From Rhodoferax ferrireducens (GTDB taxonomy: Bacteria > Pseudomonadota > Gammaproteobacteria > Burkholderiales > Burkholderiaceae_C): DNA of 64,000 bases. The position numbers and the translations under genes were made by a program. The notes beneath the pieces are model-generated. The model was not told the origin of the DNA. It made no database searches and was given only the letters and a program-made list of their open reading frames with translations. This document shows, piece by piece, positions 22,963-33,376 of this stretch. The stretch spans positions 1 through 64,000 of the forward strand of contig MTEI01000013.1 in NCBI GenBank assembly GCA_002083775.1, read 5' to 3'. Every line of letters begins with the position of its first letter. The first letter of the stretch is position 1.

Positions 22963-24174
22963 TCAACGGCCAAGGCGCTGCGCCACGCTTTCGGCAGCGC
23001 GCCGCGACTGCGCATCCAGCGCCAGCAAATCCTCCAAAGAACCCGGTGGCGTCGGGCTGACACAGCCCAGCGTTTCCATGTTCACCACGTGGATCTGGTC
23101 AAACCGGATCCTGCCGTCCAGAAACGCGGCCACGGCCACCTCATTGGCAGCGTTCAGCACAGCGGTGCTACCGGGGGCGGCATCCAGCACGGACCAGGCC
23201 AGTTTCAGCCCGGGGAAACGCTCAACATGGCCATGTGCGTCAATGGACTCAAAAGTCATGTCAGCCATCCGGCTGAAATCCAGCGCCGAGGCCCCCGAGG
23301 TCACCCGGTCCGGCCACGACAGGCCGTAGGCGATGGGCACCTTCATGTCAGGCGTGCCCAACTGGGCGATGACCGAGTGGTCGCGGTACTGCACCATGGA
23401 ATGGATCACACTCTGGGGGTGGATCACCACATCGATCTGCGCCGGCTTCACGCCAAACAGGTAGCGCGCCTCAATCACTTCCAGCGCCTTGTTCATCATG
23501 GTGGCAGAGTCCACCGAGATTTTGCGACCCATGACCCAATTGGGGTGGGCGCACGCCTGATCGGGGGTGATCGCCGCAAACCCGGCAGGGTCGTGGCGGC
23601 GAAAAGGGCCACCGGAGGCGGTCAAAATGATCTTGTGAACCTGCTCGGCCCAGGTGCCGACGTCATCCGGCAGCGATTGAAAAACTGCCGAGTGCTCGCT
23701 GTCAATCGGCAACAACTTGGCACCACCCTGCTGGACAGCCTGCAGAAAATAGTCGCCACCTACGACCAGCGCTTCCTTGTTGGCCAGCAGCAAACGCTTG
23801 CCAGAACGGGCAGCCGCCAGACAGGACGCCAGCCCAGCCGCACCCACAATGGCCGCCATTACAGTGTCCACCTGATCGTGCGACGCTATTTCTTCAATAG
23901 CTACTGGCCCATATAGCACTTGGGTTGGAAGGCTATTTTCCTTACATTTTTGGGCCAGGGTGCGGCCATGCTCAACACTGGCCATCACCGCGAAAACGGG
24001 CTTGAACTGCACGCACTGCGCCAGCATCTTGTCAACTTGCGTTGAAGCGCTGAGTGCAAACACCTCAAACCGATCCGGGTGCAACGCCAAAACCTCCAGC
24101 GTGCTGACACCAATCGACCCAGTGGATCCCAGAATCGCCACACGTTGTTTTTTCAGTCCAGAATGCGTGGTCAT
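22963..24174 (-). CDS. dxr: 1-deoxy-D-xylulose 5-phosphate reductoisomerase
   Basis: RVAILGSTGSIGVSTLEVLALHPDRFEVFAL; LPIDSEHSAVFQSL; ASGGPFR. Confidence 0.97.
   Translation of the reverse strand: MTTHSGLKKQRVAILGSTGSIGVSTLEVLALHPDRFEVFALSASTQVDKMLAQCVQFKPVFAVMASVEHGRTLAQKCKENSLPTQVLYGPVAIEEIASHDQVDTVMAAIVGAAGLASCLAAARSGKRLLLANKEALVVGGDYFLQAVQQGGAKLLPIDSEHSAVFQSLPDDVGTWAEQVHKIILTASGGPFRRHDPAGFAAITPDQACAHPNWVMGRKISVDSATMMNKALEVIEARYLFGVKPAQIDVVIHPQSVIHSMVQYRDHSVIAQLGTPDMKVPIAYGLSWPDRVTSGASALDFSRMADMTFESIDAHGHVERFPGLKLAWSVLDAAPGSTAVLNAANEVAVAAFLDGRIRFDQIHVVNMETLGCVSPTPPGSLEDLLALDAQSRRAAESVAQRLGR
23886..23933 (+). repeat. 48-nt dispersed element, diverged copy inside dxr
   Basis: CTAT-TTCTTCAA-TAGCTA-N18-GGGTTGGAAGGC. 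Confidence 0.65.
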
Positions 24175-24182
24175 GAAGGCTC

Positions 24183-25028
24183 TCAAAAAGATATCAACAT
24201 CATCGCCAGTGGCAGGGTTGGCAGCAGCGCGTCGACCCGGTCGAGGACACCGCCATGGCCAGGCAACAAGGCGCTGCTGTCTTTCACGCCGGCACTGCGT
24301 TTGACCAGCGACTCGACCAAATCACCCACCACACTCATCGCTGCCATGAAGACCACGGCAAGCACCAGGAAACTCAGGCCTTTGGCACCAAGAAGGGTGT
24401 AGAAACTTGGAACAGCTGCGCCACTGGCAGCGTCAGCGAAGCGCCAGACCATGGCCATCAGAACCACGCCGAGCATGCCGCCCCAAACGCCTTCCCAGCT
24501 TTTGCCAGGGCTGATGGACGCAGCCAGCTTGCTGCGCGTGAACCGGCCACCCAATGCACGGCCAGAAAAATAGGCGCCGATGTCTGCCATCCAGACCAGC
24601 GCAAGCACCGACAACAAAAAGTTGGTGCCCAGCAACCGGGCCTGCGCCACTGCCAGCCAGGTCAGACACAAAGCGGCCAGCCCAAGACCAAGCCGAACCG
24701 ATACGGCGACCTGTGCCCAGGCGGGAACACCGGCCCTGAGAATCAACGCCCCAGCCAGGACCCACACCGAACCAGCAAGCAGCCACACGCTTGGCAGCTG
24801 TTCAGTCAGAATCCCCGACGCCCACATCACAACACAAGCCGCAGCACACAGTCCACCCGCTGCCAGCGATGCGTTGGATGTCAGACCATTCATGCGCGCC
24901 CACTCCCAGCCAGCAGCGGCGATAAACAGGCCCGCAATGACAAAAAAGGGCTCGGGGTGGGCGTAAAAAAGTGCTGGCAAGAGCACCATCAGCAGCACCA
25001 GCGCGGTCAATACCCGTTGTTTGAGCAT
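24183..25028 (-). CDS. cdsA: phosphatidate cytidylyltransferase
   Basis: Polytopic; SISPGKSWEGVWGG...GDLVESLVKRSAGVKDSSALLPGHGGVLDRVDALL. Confidence 0.96.
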   Translation of the reverse strand: MLKQRVLTALVLLMVLLPALFYAHPEPFFVIAGLFIAAAGWEWARMNGLTSNASLAAGGLCAAACVVMWASGILTEQLPSVWLLAGSVWVLAGALILRAGVPAWAQVAVSVRLGLGLAALCLTWLAVAQARLLGTNFLLSVLALVWMADIGAYFSGRALGGRFTRSKLAASISPGKSWEGVWGGMLGVVLMAMVWRFADAASGAAVPSFYTLLGAKGLSFLVLAVVFMAAMSVVGDLVESLVKRSAGVKDSSALLPGHGGVLDRVDALLPTLPLAMMLISF

Positions 25029-25034
25029 GACGGG

Positions 25035-25763
25035 CTAGTTGGTGCCAGCCGATGTGGGCTCGCCATCCAGCTGATCGGAGGTCATGCCAAAACGCCGCTC
25101 ACGCTGGGCAAACGAGGCAATCGCCAGATCCAGCGCGGCCTCATCAAAATCGGGCCACAACACATCGGTAAAGAAAAACTCTGAATAAGCTGCTTGCCAA
25201 AGCAGGAAATTGCTCAGGCGATGTTCACCCCCGGTGCGAATGACCAGATCAGGGTCGGGCACATGCGCCATTGACATGGCACGGTTCAGATTGCTCTCGG
25301 TGATCGGCAAGCCCTGATCGGCCAGCTTTTGGGCCGCCTGGGCAACATCCCAGCGCCCCCCGTAGTTGAAGCAGGCATTCAGAATCAAGCGGTTGTTACC
25401 GGCTGTGGCCGCTTCGCCCTCTTCCATGCCACGCAGCACCCTTGGCGACAAGCCGCGGCGATCGCCAACAAAGCGCAGTTGCACCCCGTCTTCTTTGAGC
25501 TGATTGATCTCGCGCGTGAGCGCCATGGCAAACAGGTCCATGAGACCCGAAACTTCTTCTGTAGGACGCTTCCAGTTTTCCGAAGAAAACGCAAAAACCG
25601 TCAGCACCCGGATACCACGCGCATCACAGGCACGCGCACACCGTTTGAGCGATTCAACGCCCTGCCGGTGTCCTGCTATACGCGGCAGATACCGCTTGTT
25701 CGCCCAACGCCCATTGCCATCCATCACGATGGCAATGTGGTGAGGAACCTGGTCGTAGGCCAT
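25035..25763 (-). CDS. uppS: undecaprenyl diphosphate synthase
   Basis: HIAIVMDGNGRWANKRYLPRIAGHRQG...RTGGEHRLSNFLLWQAAYSEFFFTD. Confidence 0.97.
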   Translation of the reverse strand: MAYDQVPHHIAIVMDGNGRWANKRYLPRIAGHRQGVESLKRCARACDARGIRVLTVFAFSSENWKRPTEEVSGLMDLFAMALTREINQLKEDGVQLRFVGDRRGLSPRVLRGMEEGEAATAGNNRLILNACFNYGGRWDVAQAAQKLADQGLPITESNLNRAMSMAHVPDPDLVIRTGGEHRLSNFLLWQAAYSEFFFTDVLWPDFDEAALDLAIASFAQRERRFGMTSDQLDGEPTSAGTN

Positions 25764-25769
25764 GGTCGG

Positions 25770-26330
25770 TCAAACCGCCATGATGTCTTGCTCTTTGCTG
25801 GCCACCATCTGATCAATGACCACAATGTGTTTGTCGGTCACTTTTTGAATATCAGCCTCACAACGCTTTTGCTCGTCTTCAGAGGCCAGTTTGTCTTTCA
25901 CCAGCTTTTTGACGGCTTCGTTAGCGTCGCGGCGCAGGTTGCGCACCGCAATCTTGGCCGTCTCGCCCTCAGAGCGTACGACCTTGGTGAGTTCCTTGCG
26001 CCGCTCTTCCGACATGGCGGGCATGGGCACACGAATCAGATCGCCCATCGATGACGGGTTCAAGCCAAGGTCGCTGTCGCGAATGGCTTTCTCGATCTTG
26101 GCACCCAGGCCTTTTTCCCAGGGCTGGACGCTCACCGTGCGGGAATCGATCAGCGACACATTGGCCACCTGGCTGATGGGCACCAAAGCGCCGTAGTAAT
26201 CCACGTGCACCGTGTCCAGAATGGCCGGGTTGGCGCGGCCAGTACGAATTTTGGTCAGATTGTGTTGGAACGCGGCGATGGACTGGTCCATCTTCGCCTC
26301 GGCGGTCCGCTTGACATCAGCAATTGGCAT
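25770..26330 (-). CDS. frr: ribosome recycling factor
   Basis: [27 protein letters not shown]. Confidence 0.98.
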   Translation of the reverse strand: MPIADVKRTAEAKMDQSIAAFQHNLTKIRTGRANPAILDTVHVDYYGALVPISQVANVSLIDSRTVSVQPWEKGLGAKIEKAIRDSDLGLNPSSMGDLIRVPMPAMSEERRKELTKVVRSEGETAKIAVRNLRRDANEAVKKLVKDKLASEDEQKRCEADIQKVTDKHIVVIDQMVASKEQDIMAV

Positions 26331-26382
26331 CTTCTACTCCTCACTCCACGGTCATGATTTCAGCGAAAAAAAGAATCCTCGC

Positions 26383-27105
26383 TCAGGCAAACACCAGCGT
26401 ACCTTCATCCTCACCCATCACCACCCGCTTGAGTGCACCATGTTTAAAAATGGAGAACACCTTGACCGGCAGCTTCTGATCCCGGCACAGCGCAAAAGCC
26501 GTTGCATCCATGATGCCCAGGTTCTGCGACATGGCATTATCAAAAGATATGGTGCTGTAGCGCGTTGCGGTCGGGTCTTTTTTCGGGTCAGCGGTGTAGA
26601 CACCGTCCACCTTGGTGGCCTTGAGGACGATTTCTGCCCCAATTTCTGCGCCACGCAGCGCCGCAGCGGTGTCGGTCGTGAAAAACGGGTTGCCGGTGCC
26701 CGCAGCAAAAATCACCACCTTGCCCTCTTCCAGGTACTGCAAGGCTTTGGGGCGCACATACGGCTCAACGACCTGCTCAATCGCAATGGCTGACATCACG
26801 CGAGCCGTCAAGCCTGCCTTGTTCATGGTGTCACCCAGGGCCAGCGAGTTCATCACTGTCGCCAGCATACCCATGTAGTCAGCTGTGGCGCGATCCATGC
26901 CCACAGAACCGCCCGCGACGCCCCTGAAAATATTGCCACCACCAATGACCACGGCCACCTGCACGCCCAAACGCGTCACTTCCACAATTTCGTTCACCAT
27001 GCGCACAATCGTGTCACGATTGATACCGAATTGGTCGTCGCCCATGAGCGCTTCGCCTGACAGTTTGAGCAGGATGCGCTTGTAAGCAGGCTTGGCGGTG
27101 GTCAT
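26383..27105 (-). CDS. pyrH: uridylate kinase
   Basis: [21 protein letters not shown]...[11 protein letters not shown]. Confidence 0.97.
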   Translation of the reverse strand: MTTAKPAYKRILLKLSGEALMGDDQFGINRDTIVRMVNEIVEVTRLGVQVAVVIGGGNIFRGVAGGSVGMDRATADYMGMLATVMNSLALGDTMNKAGLTARVMSAIAIEQVVEPYVRPKALQYLEEGKVVIFAAGTGNPFFTTDTAAALRGAEIGAEIVLKATKVDGVYTADPKKDPTATRYSTISFDNAMSQNLGIMDATAFALCRDQKLPVKVFSIFKHGALKRVVMGEDEGTLVFA

Positions 27106-27168
27106 AAAGGTCTCCGGAAAATGAAGGAATCGGAGCAATCAGCCCCGATATTACTGAAACGCGCCAAC

Positions 27169-28092
27169 TCAAGCAGCTTGCTGTGCAGCCGCCACCTGGG
27201 CAGCCACTTCGGCAGCGAAGTCGTCAACCTTCTTCTCAATGCCTTCACCCACCACATACAAAGTGAATGATTTCACTGTTGTGCTTGCTGCCTTGAGCAT
27301 TTGCTCCACCGTTTGTTTGTCATTCTTGACGAATGGCTGATTGAACAAAGACACTTCTTTGAGGTACTTTTGCACGCCGCCTTCGATACGCTTGGCCACA
27401 ATTTCAGCCGACTGCACAGGTTTGCCAGCTGCAGTAGCCACGGCAGCGTCTTCAGCCGCCTTGGCCGCTGCCACTGAGCGCTCACGCGCCACCAGTTCAG
27501 CGGGCACATCGTCACTGGACAAAGCCACGGGTTTCATGGCAGCCACGTGCATGGCGACGTCCTTGGCGGCAACTTCATCACCGTCAAATTCAACCACCAC
27601 ACCGATGCGGGTGCCATGCAGGTAAGCGGCGAGCTTGCTGCCATCGGCAAAACGTTTGAAACGGCGGAAACTCATGTTTTCACCGATTTTGCCAATCAAA
27701 CCTTTGCGCACGTCTTCCAGCGTCGGGCCAAAACCTTCCTGAGCGTAAGCGCAAGCACCCAATGCAGCCAGGTCAGCAGGGTTGTTTTTGGCGATCAGCA
27801 ACGCGGCAGCGTTGGCCAGCGCGAGGAAGCTGTCGTTTTTGGTCACAAAGTCAGTTTCGCAATTGACTTCGAGCAAGGCACCCACACCGCCATCGACGGC
27901 GTAAGCCACCACACCTTCAGCTGTCACGCGGCTGGAGGCTTTGCCCGCTTTGCTGCCGAGTCGGACGCGCAAAATTTCTTCAGCCTTGGCCATATCGCCT
28001 TCGGCTTCAGTCAAGGCACGTTTGCATTCCATCATCGGCGAATCGGTCTTGCCACGCAGTTCAGCCACCATGCTTGCGGTAATTGCAGCCAT
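27169..28092 (-). CDS. tsf: elongation factor Ts
   Basis: [39 protein letters not shown]. Confidence 0.98.
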   Translation of the reverse strand: MAAITASMVAELRGKTDSPMMECKRALTEAEGDMAKAEEILRVRLGSKAGKASSRVTAEGVVAYAVDGGVGALLEVNCETDFVTKNDSFLALANAAALLIAKNNPADLAALGACAYAQEGFGPTLEDVRKGLIGKIGENMSFRRFKRFADGSKLAAYLHGTRIGVVVEFDGDEVAAKDVAMHVAAMKPVALSSDDVPAELVARERSVAAAKAAEDAAVATAAGKPVQSAEIVAKRIEGGVQKYLKEVSLFNQPFVKNDKQTVEQMLKAASTTVKSFTLYVVGEGIEKKVDDFAAEVAAQVAAAQQAA

Positions 28093-28136
28093 TTTTTTAT
28101 CTCCGAAAATCAGTTCAGTTAATGAAAAATCAAATT

Positions 28137-28166
28137 AAAAAAAGGGGGCACCAAAGCCCCCTTTTT
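28137..28166. terminator. rpsB-tsf intergenic hairpin
   Basis: AAAAAGGGGGC-ACCAAA-GCCCCCTTTTT perfect stem with A/T tails on both sides. Confidence 0.8.
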
Positions 28167-28182
28167 CAGGGTCGTGACAATA

Positions 28183-28935
28183 TCAGGCAGCTGCCTCGTC
28201 CACTTCCACAAATTCGTCCGCGCTTTCAGCAGCCACAGCCTTGACCACATCGTCCATGGCATTGGCACGGCCTTCAATGATGGCATCGGCAATACCACGG
28301 GCATACAGCGTGACGGCCTTGGAGGAGTCATCGTTACCAGGGATCACGTAGTCAATACCTTCTGGAGAGTGGTTCGAGTCGACGACAGCCACCAGCGGAA
28401 TACCCAGTTTTTTGGCTTCAGCGATGGCAATCTTGTGGTAACCGACGTCAATCACAAAAATGGCGTCAGGCAGCACCGTCATGTCCTGGATGCCACCGAT
28501 GTCTTTTTCGAGCTTTTCCAGCTCACGGGCAAACATCAGTTGTTCTTTTTTGCTCATGGCATCCAGACCAGCCTCTTGCTGGGTCTTCATGTCCTTGAGG
28601 CGCTTGATCGAGGTCTTGACCGTCTTGAAATTGGTCAACATGCCACCCAGCCAGCGCTGGTCAACATAAGGCACGCCAGCGCGTTGCGCTTCAGCAGCCA
28701 CCGTTTCACGGGCTTGGCGCTTGGTGCCGACCATCAGCACAGTACCGCGTTTGGCCGAAATCTGACGCACAAACTTGGCGGCTTCCTGGAACATCGGGAG
28801 CGACTTTTCCAAGTTGATGATATGAATTTTGTTGCGATGGCCAAAAATGAAGGGGGCCATCTTGGGATTCCAGAAGCGGGTTTGGTGACCGAAATGGACA
28901 CCGGCTTCCAGCATATCGCGCATAGTAACTGCCAT
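28183..28935 (-). CDS. rpsB: 30S ribosomal protein S2
   Basis: [45 protein letters not shown]. Confidence 0.98.
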   Translation of the reverse strand: MAVTMRDMLEAGVHFGHQTRFWNPKMAPFIFGHRNKIHIINLEKSLPMFQEAAKFVRQISAKRGTVLMVGTKRQARETVAAEAQRAGVPYVDQRWLGGMLTNFKTVKTSIKRLKDMKTQQEAGLDAMSKKEQLMFARELEKLEKDIGGIQDMTVLPDAIFVIDVGYHKIAIAEAKKLGIPLVAVVDSNHSPEGIDYVIPGNDDSSKAVTLYARGIADAIIEGRANAMDDVVKAVAAESADEFVEVDEAAA

Positions 28936-29223
28936 GTATAACTCCAAAGGTTAAGTCTAAAATCCAGCTCGTTTTGCGTGAAACCTTGGCGATTGAGCCC
29001 GGTCACAGCAACACCTTGATGAAACTGGTTTGCGATTTACTTTGCAACGTATCATTGCCTGATACCAGCCGCAAAGCCAGTCAAGTATAGCATTGGCGAC
29101 AATCCCATCCGCTTCACATCCTGAAGCGATCGCGTGTTCGCTGCCCTCCAAATACCCTAGACTATTGCTTTGACAGGTATCACTACAGGACGAGGCCAAA
29201 CACCCATGCGCGAGTGCTAGAAC

Positions 29224-30075
29224 ATGCAGACCATGCCATTGGATCTCTCCCAAAAGCTCGCCAGCGCGGTTGACAAAATGCCTGCTTTTCCCAGAAGTGT
29301 GGAAAAAATCCTGCAACTCACCCGGGATGTCAATTGCACTCCCAAAGACATCGTGCAAGTCATTGACAAAGATCCGGTGGTTACCGTCAAGATCCTGAAG
29401 GTGGTCAATTCCGCCTACTACAGCCTGCCCCGGCAAATCACATCGGTCAATCATGCGGTGGTGTATCTGGGCTTCAACACCATCAAAAACCTGGCGCTGG
29501 GCATTGCTGCCATCGGCATGATGCCCAAACACAATGCCGCTGGCTTTGATGTGGACCAGTACCTGCTGCACTCCCTGTCCACCGCAGGCATCGCCAGAAA
29601 ACTGGCCACACAAACCGGGGACGCTGACCCGATGGACTGTTTCATTGCCGGCTTGCTGCACGATTTTGGCAAGGTGGTGTTTGCCCAGTTTCTGCCTCAG
29701 GAGTTTCGCCAAGCGCTGGTGCTCAGCCAATCAGACGGCTCGTCGCTTCACGAGGCCTTGCGAAAGATTGTGGGCGTTGACCATGCTGTGGTGGGTGCCA
29801 TGCTGGTAGAAAAATGGCGCTTTGCGCCCGAGTTGATCAACACCATCTCCCACCAATACGATGCCGACCAGCTCGACACCGGTTTGTTTGCCTGCGTGTT
29901 CACCGCCAACCAGATCAGCAAGCAGCTGGGTTTCGGATTTGGTGGCAACCCCTGCATTCACCCCTTACCCGAACGGGTGGCGCGGCGCGTGGGTGGTACC
30001 CTTGATGAGGTCATTGCCTCATCAGACGAGTGGAACGTGGCGTTTGAAGACGCCAAATTGTTTGCCAAGATATGA
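29224..30075 (+). CDS. HDOD-domain protein
   Basis: LPAFPRSVEKILQL-type start, DKDPVVTVKILKVVNSAYYSLPRQITSVNHAVVYLGFNTIKNLAL. Confidence 0.9.
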   Translation: MQTMPLDLSQKLASAVDKMPAFPRSVEKILQLTRDVNCTPKDIVQVIDKDPVVTVKILKVVNSAYYSLPRQITSVNHAVVYLGFNTIKNLALGIAAIGMMPKHNAAGFDVDQYLLHSLSTAGIARKLATQTGDADPMDCFIAGLLHDFGKVVFAQFLPQEFRQALVLSQSDGSSLHEALRKIVGVDHAVVGAMLVEKWRFAPELINTISHQYDADQLDTGLFACVFTANQISKQLGFGFGGNPCIHPLPERVARRVGGTLDEVIASSDEWNVAFEDAKLFAKI

Positions 30076-30085
30076 CAGGCGCATC

Positions 30086-30973
<888 letters not shown>

Positions 30974-30976
30974 ACC

Positions 30977-32431
30977 GTGCGCAAAATCACCCCCGGCACC
31001 CGCCACCCCTTGTTCGGGGTTGATCAGACCCGGCGCATCGAAGTTTCTGCCGCAGAAAATTTGCCACCCCACACGCTGATGCAGCGCGCCGGACTGGCAG
31101 TAGCGCGCTTGGCGCTGGCTGTCGCACCCCACGCCCAGCGCATCTGGATCGCCTGCGGCCCGGGCAACAATGGCGGCGACGGCCTGGAGGCCGCCATTCA
31201 CCTACAGCGCTGGGGCAAGCAGCCGGTGGTGACCTGGTTGGGTGATGTGCAGAAGGTGCCACCTGACACCGCTGCCGCCTATCAGCAGTTGATGGACGCC
31301 GGGATCGCCATCGAGGCCCATCCCAGCGGCAACTTTGACCTGTGTATTGACGCCCTACTGGGCATTGGCGGCCAGCTGCGCGAACCATATGGCCAGATGG
31401 CCGACTGGGTCCGGCACATCAATGCCAGCGGTGCGCCAGTGTTGTCTGTGGACACACCCACCGGCCTGCACGCCGACACTGGCCAAACCACCAAGCTGCA
31501 TGTGCAGGCCAGCCATACCCTGAGTCTGCTGACGCTCAAACCAGGGCTGTTCACCGCCAACGGGCGCGACGCAATTGGCACCCTCTGGCTGGACACGCTG
31601 GGCCTGGCACCCGGTACCTGGGCTGAGTGCGAACTCACCGCCTGGCTCAACGAAAAGCCGAGCCAGGCGACGCGGCCCCACGCATCGCACAAAGGCAGTT
31701 ATGGCGATGTGGCGGTGATAGGTGGTGCCCCGGGCATGACCGGCGCCGCGCTGCTGGCTGCCTCGGCGGCATTGCACGCAGGCGCGGGCCGGGTGTTTGT
31801 CGGCTTGCTCGATGACCATGCCATGACGGTTGACGTTCAGCAGCCCGAACTGATGTTTCGCCCGGTCAGTTCGCTGGAGTTATCCCGCCTGACCGTGGTC
31901 TGCGGCTGTGGTGGCGGTCAGGCCGTGGCACAGGTCTTGTTGGCCGTCTTGGGCTCATCAGCCCCCGTCGTCCTTGATGCTGATGCTATTAATATAATTG
32001 CTGAAAACTCCAGCTTGCAGACCGCTCTGGTGGCCCGGAGCACACGGAAATCGGTCACCGTGCTGACGCCACACCCGTTGGAGGCCGCACGCCTGCTGGG
32101 TAAAACGGTGCATCAAGTGCAGCATGATCGACTGTCAGCAGTGACCGATTTGGCCCATCGATTTGCCTGCACGGTGGTGCTGAAAGGCTCAGGTACCCTC
32201 ATTGCCAGCCCCGGGCAAATACCAGTGATCAACCCAACCGGCAACGCCCGGCTGGCCACGGCAGGCACAGGTGATGTCTTGGCCGGGATGTTGGGCGCAC
32301 AACTGGCAGCAGGTCACACCGGGTTTGAGGCCGCCCGTCGGGCGGTCTATCGGCATGGTGAATTGGCGGATGCCTGGCCGGAGCAGAGGCCTTTGACGGC
32401 GGGCACCCTGGCCATAGCATGGGGCACCTGA
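30977..32431 (+). CDS. nnr: bifunctional NAD(P)H-hydrate epimerase / ADP-dependent dehydratase
   Basis: GPGNNGGDGLEAA, SVDTPTGLHADTG, VLDADAINIIAE, TAGTGDVLAGML. Confidence 0.93.
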   Translation: MRKITPGTRHPLFGVDQTRRIEVSAAENLPPHTLMQRAGLAVARLALAVAPHAQRIWIACGPGNNGGDGLEAAIHLQRWGKQPVVTWLGDVQKVPPDTAAAYQQLMDAGIAIEAHPSGNFDLCIDALLGIGGQLREPYGQMADWVRHINASGAPVLSVDTPTGLHADTGQTTKLHVQASHTLSLLTLKPGLFTANGRDAIGTLWLDTLGLAPGTWAECELTAWLNEKPSQATRPHASHKGSYGDVAVIGGAPGMTGAALLAASAALHAGAGRVFVGLLDDHAMTVDVQQPELMFRPVSSLELSRLTVVCGCGGGQAVAQVLLAVLGSSAPVVLDADAINIIAENSSLQTALVARSTRKSVTVLTPHPLEAARLLGKTVHQVQHDRLSAVTDLAHRFACTVVLKGSGTLIASPGQIPVINPTGNARLATAGTGDVLAGMLGAQLAAGHTGFEAARRAVYRHGELADAWPEQRPLTAGTLAIAWGT

Positions 32432-32511
32432 TGTGGCCCTGGGCGCGTTCTGCAACGGCCCACAGTAGTTACCCACGAGGCCATGACATCACGCCCTACA
32501 CAGCATCCAAA

Positions 32512-32559
32512 CTATACTTAATATAGCTATCAGCCCTTTACGCATAAGGGCTAGAGGCC
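32512..32559 (+). repeat. 48-nt dispersed element, nnr/SDR convergent gap
   Basis: CTAT-ACTTAATA-TAGCTA-N18-GGGCTAGAGGCC; internal AGCCCTT/AAGGGCT stem. Confidence 0.92.
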
Positions 32560-32574
32560 GATTTCTTATATAAA

Positions 32575-33333
32575 CTAACCGCGCCCGGCAAAGGGCATGT
32601 TGGTGGCCATCACGGTGTGAAACATCACGTTGGCACTGAGTGGCAAATTGGCCATGTACAACACAGATTGCCCGACCACAGCCACATCCATCACTGGCTC
32701 CACGGCAACCTGACCGTTGGCCTGCAAGATACCGGCCTGCATTTTTTGCGTCATGTCGGTGGCGGCGTTGCCGATGTCGATCTGCCCCACGGCGATGTTG
32801 TATTTGCGCCCGTCCAGCGAGGCGGTCTTGGTCAGGCCGGTCACTGCGTGTTTGGTGGCGGTGTACGCGATGGAATTGGGCCGAGGCGTGGTGGCGGAGA
32901 TCGAACCATTGTTGATGATGCGCCCGCCCTGCGGCGTTTGCGCCTTCATCACCCGGAACGCCTGGCGCAGGCACAAAAACATGCCGGTCAGGTTCACGTC
33001 CACCACGGCTTGCCACTGGGCCAGCGTCAGGTCTTCCAGCAACACACCCGGTGCGCTGATGCCCGCGTTGTTGAACAATACGTCAACCCGGCCAAAGGCG
33101 TTTAGCGCGGCGTCAAACAGCGCCACCACCGAGGCCTCGTCCGCCACATCAGTGGGCACCACCAGAGTGCGCTCAGGTGCGCCACCGATCGCCGCCACCT
33201 CAGACAGCGCCTGCGCACGTCGGCCAGCCAGCACCACGCGGTAACCATCCTGCAGCAAAGCCAGCGCCGCCGCCTTGCCAATACCGGACCCGGCACCCGT
33301 AACCACGGCAACTTTTGAGTGTTGATACATCAT
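32575..33333 (-). CDS. SDR-family oxidoreductase
   Basis: [47 protein letters not shown]. Confidence 0.92.
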   Translation of the reverse strand: MMYQHSKVAVVTGAGSGIGKAAALALLQDGYRVVLAGRRAQALSEVAAIGGAPERTLVVPTDVADEASVVALFDAALNAFGRVDVLFNNAGISAPGVLLEDLTLAQWQAVVDVNLTGMFLCLRQAFRVMKAQTPQGGRIINNGSISATTPRPNSIAYTATKHAVTGLTKTASLDGRKYNIAVGQIDIGNAATDMTQKMQAGILQANGQVAVEPVMDVAVVGQSVLYMANLPLSANVMFHTVMATNMPFAGRG

Positions 33334-33376
33334 TTTTTTATAGCAACCTACGCTTTATTCATATGGGCTAGCGCCT
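33329..33376 (+). repeat. 48-nt dispersed element spanning the rnr stop codon
   Basis: ATCA-TTTTTTTA-TAGCAA-N18-GGGCTAGCGCCT. Confidence 0.75.

Noticed and set aside
31987-32036. Possible extra element in nnr (CTATTAATATAATTGCTG...)
   Set aside because: Only 4/12 of the GGGCTAGAGGCC block matches and LDADAINIIAE is the conserved enzyme motif.
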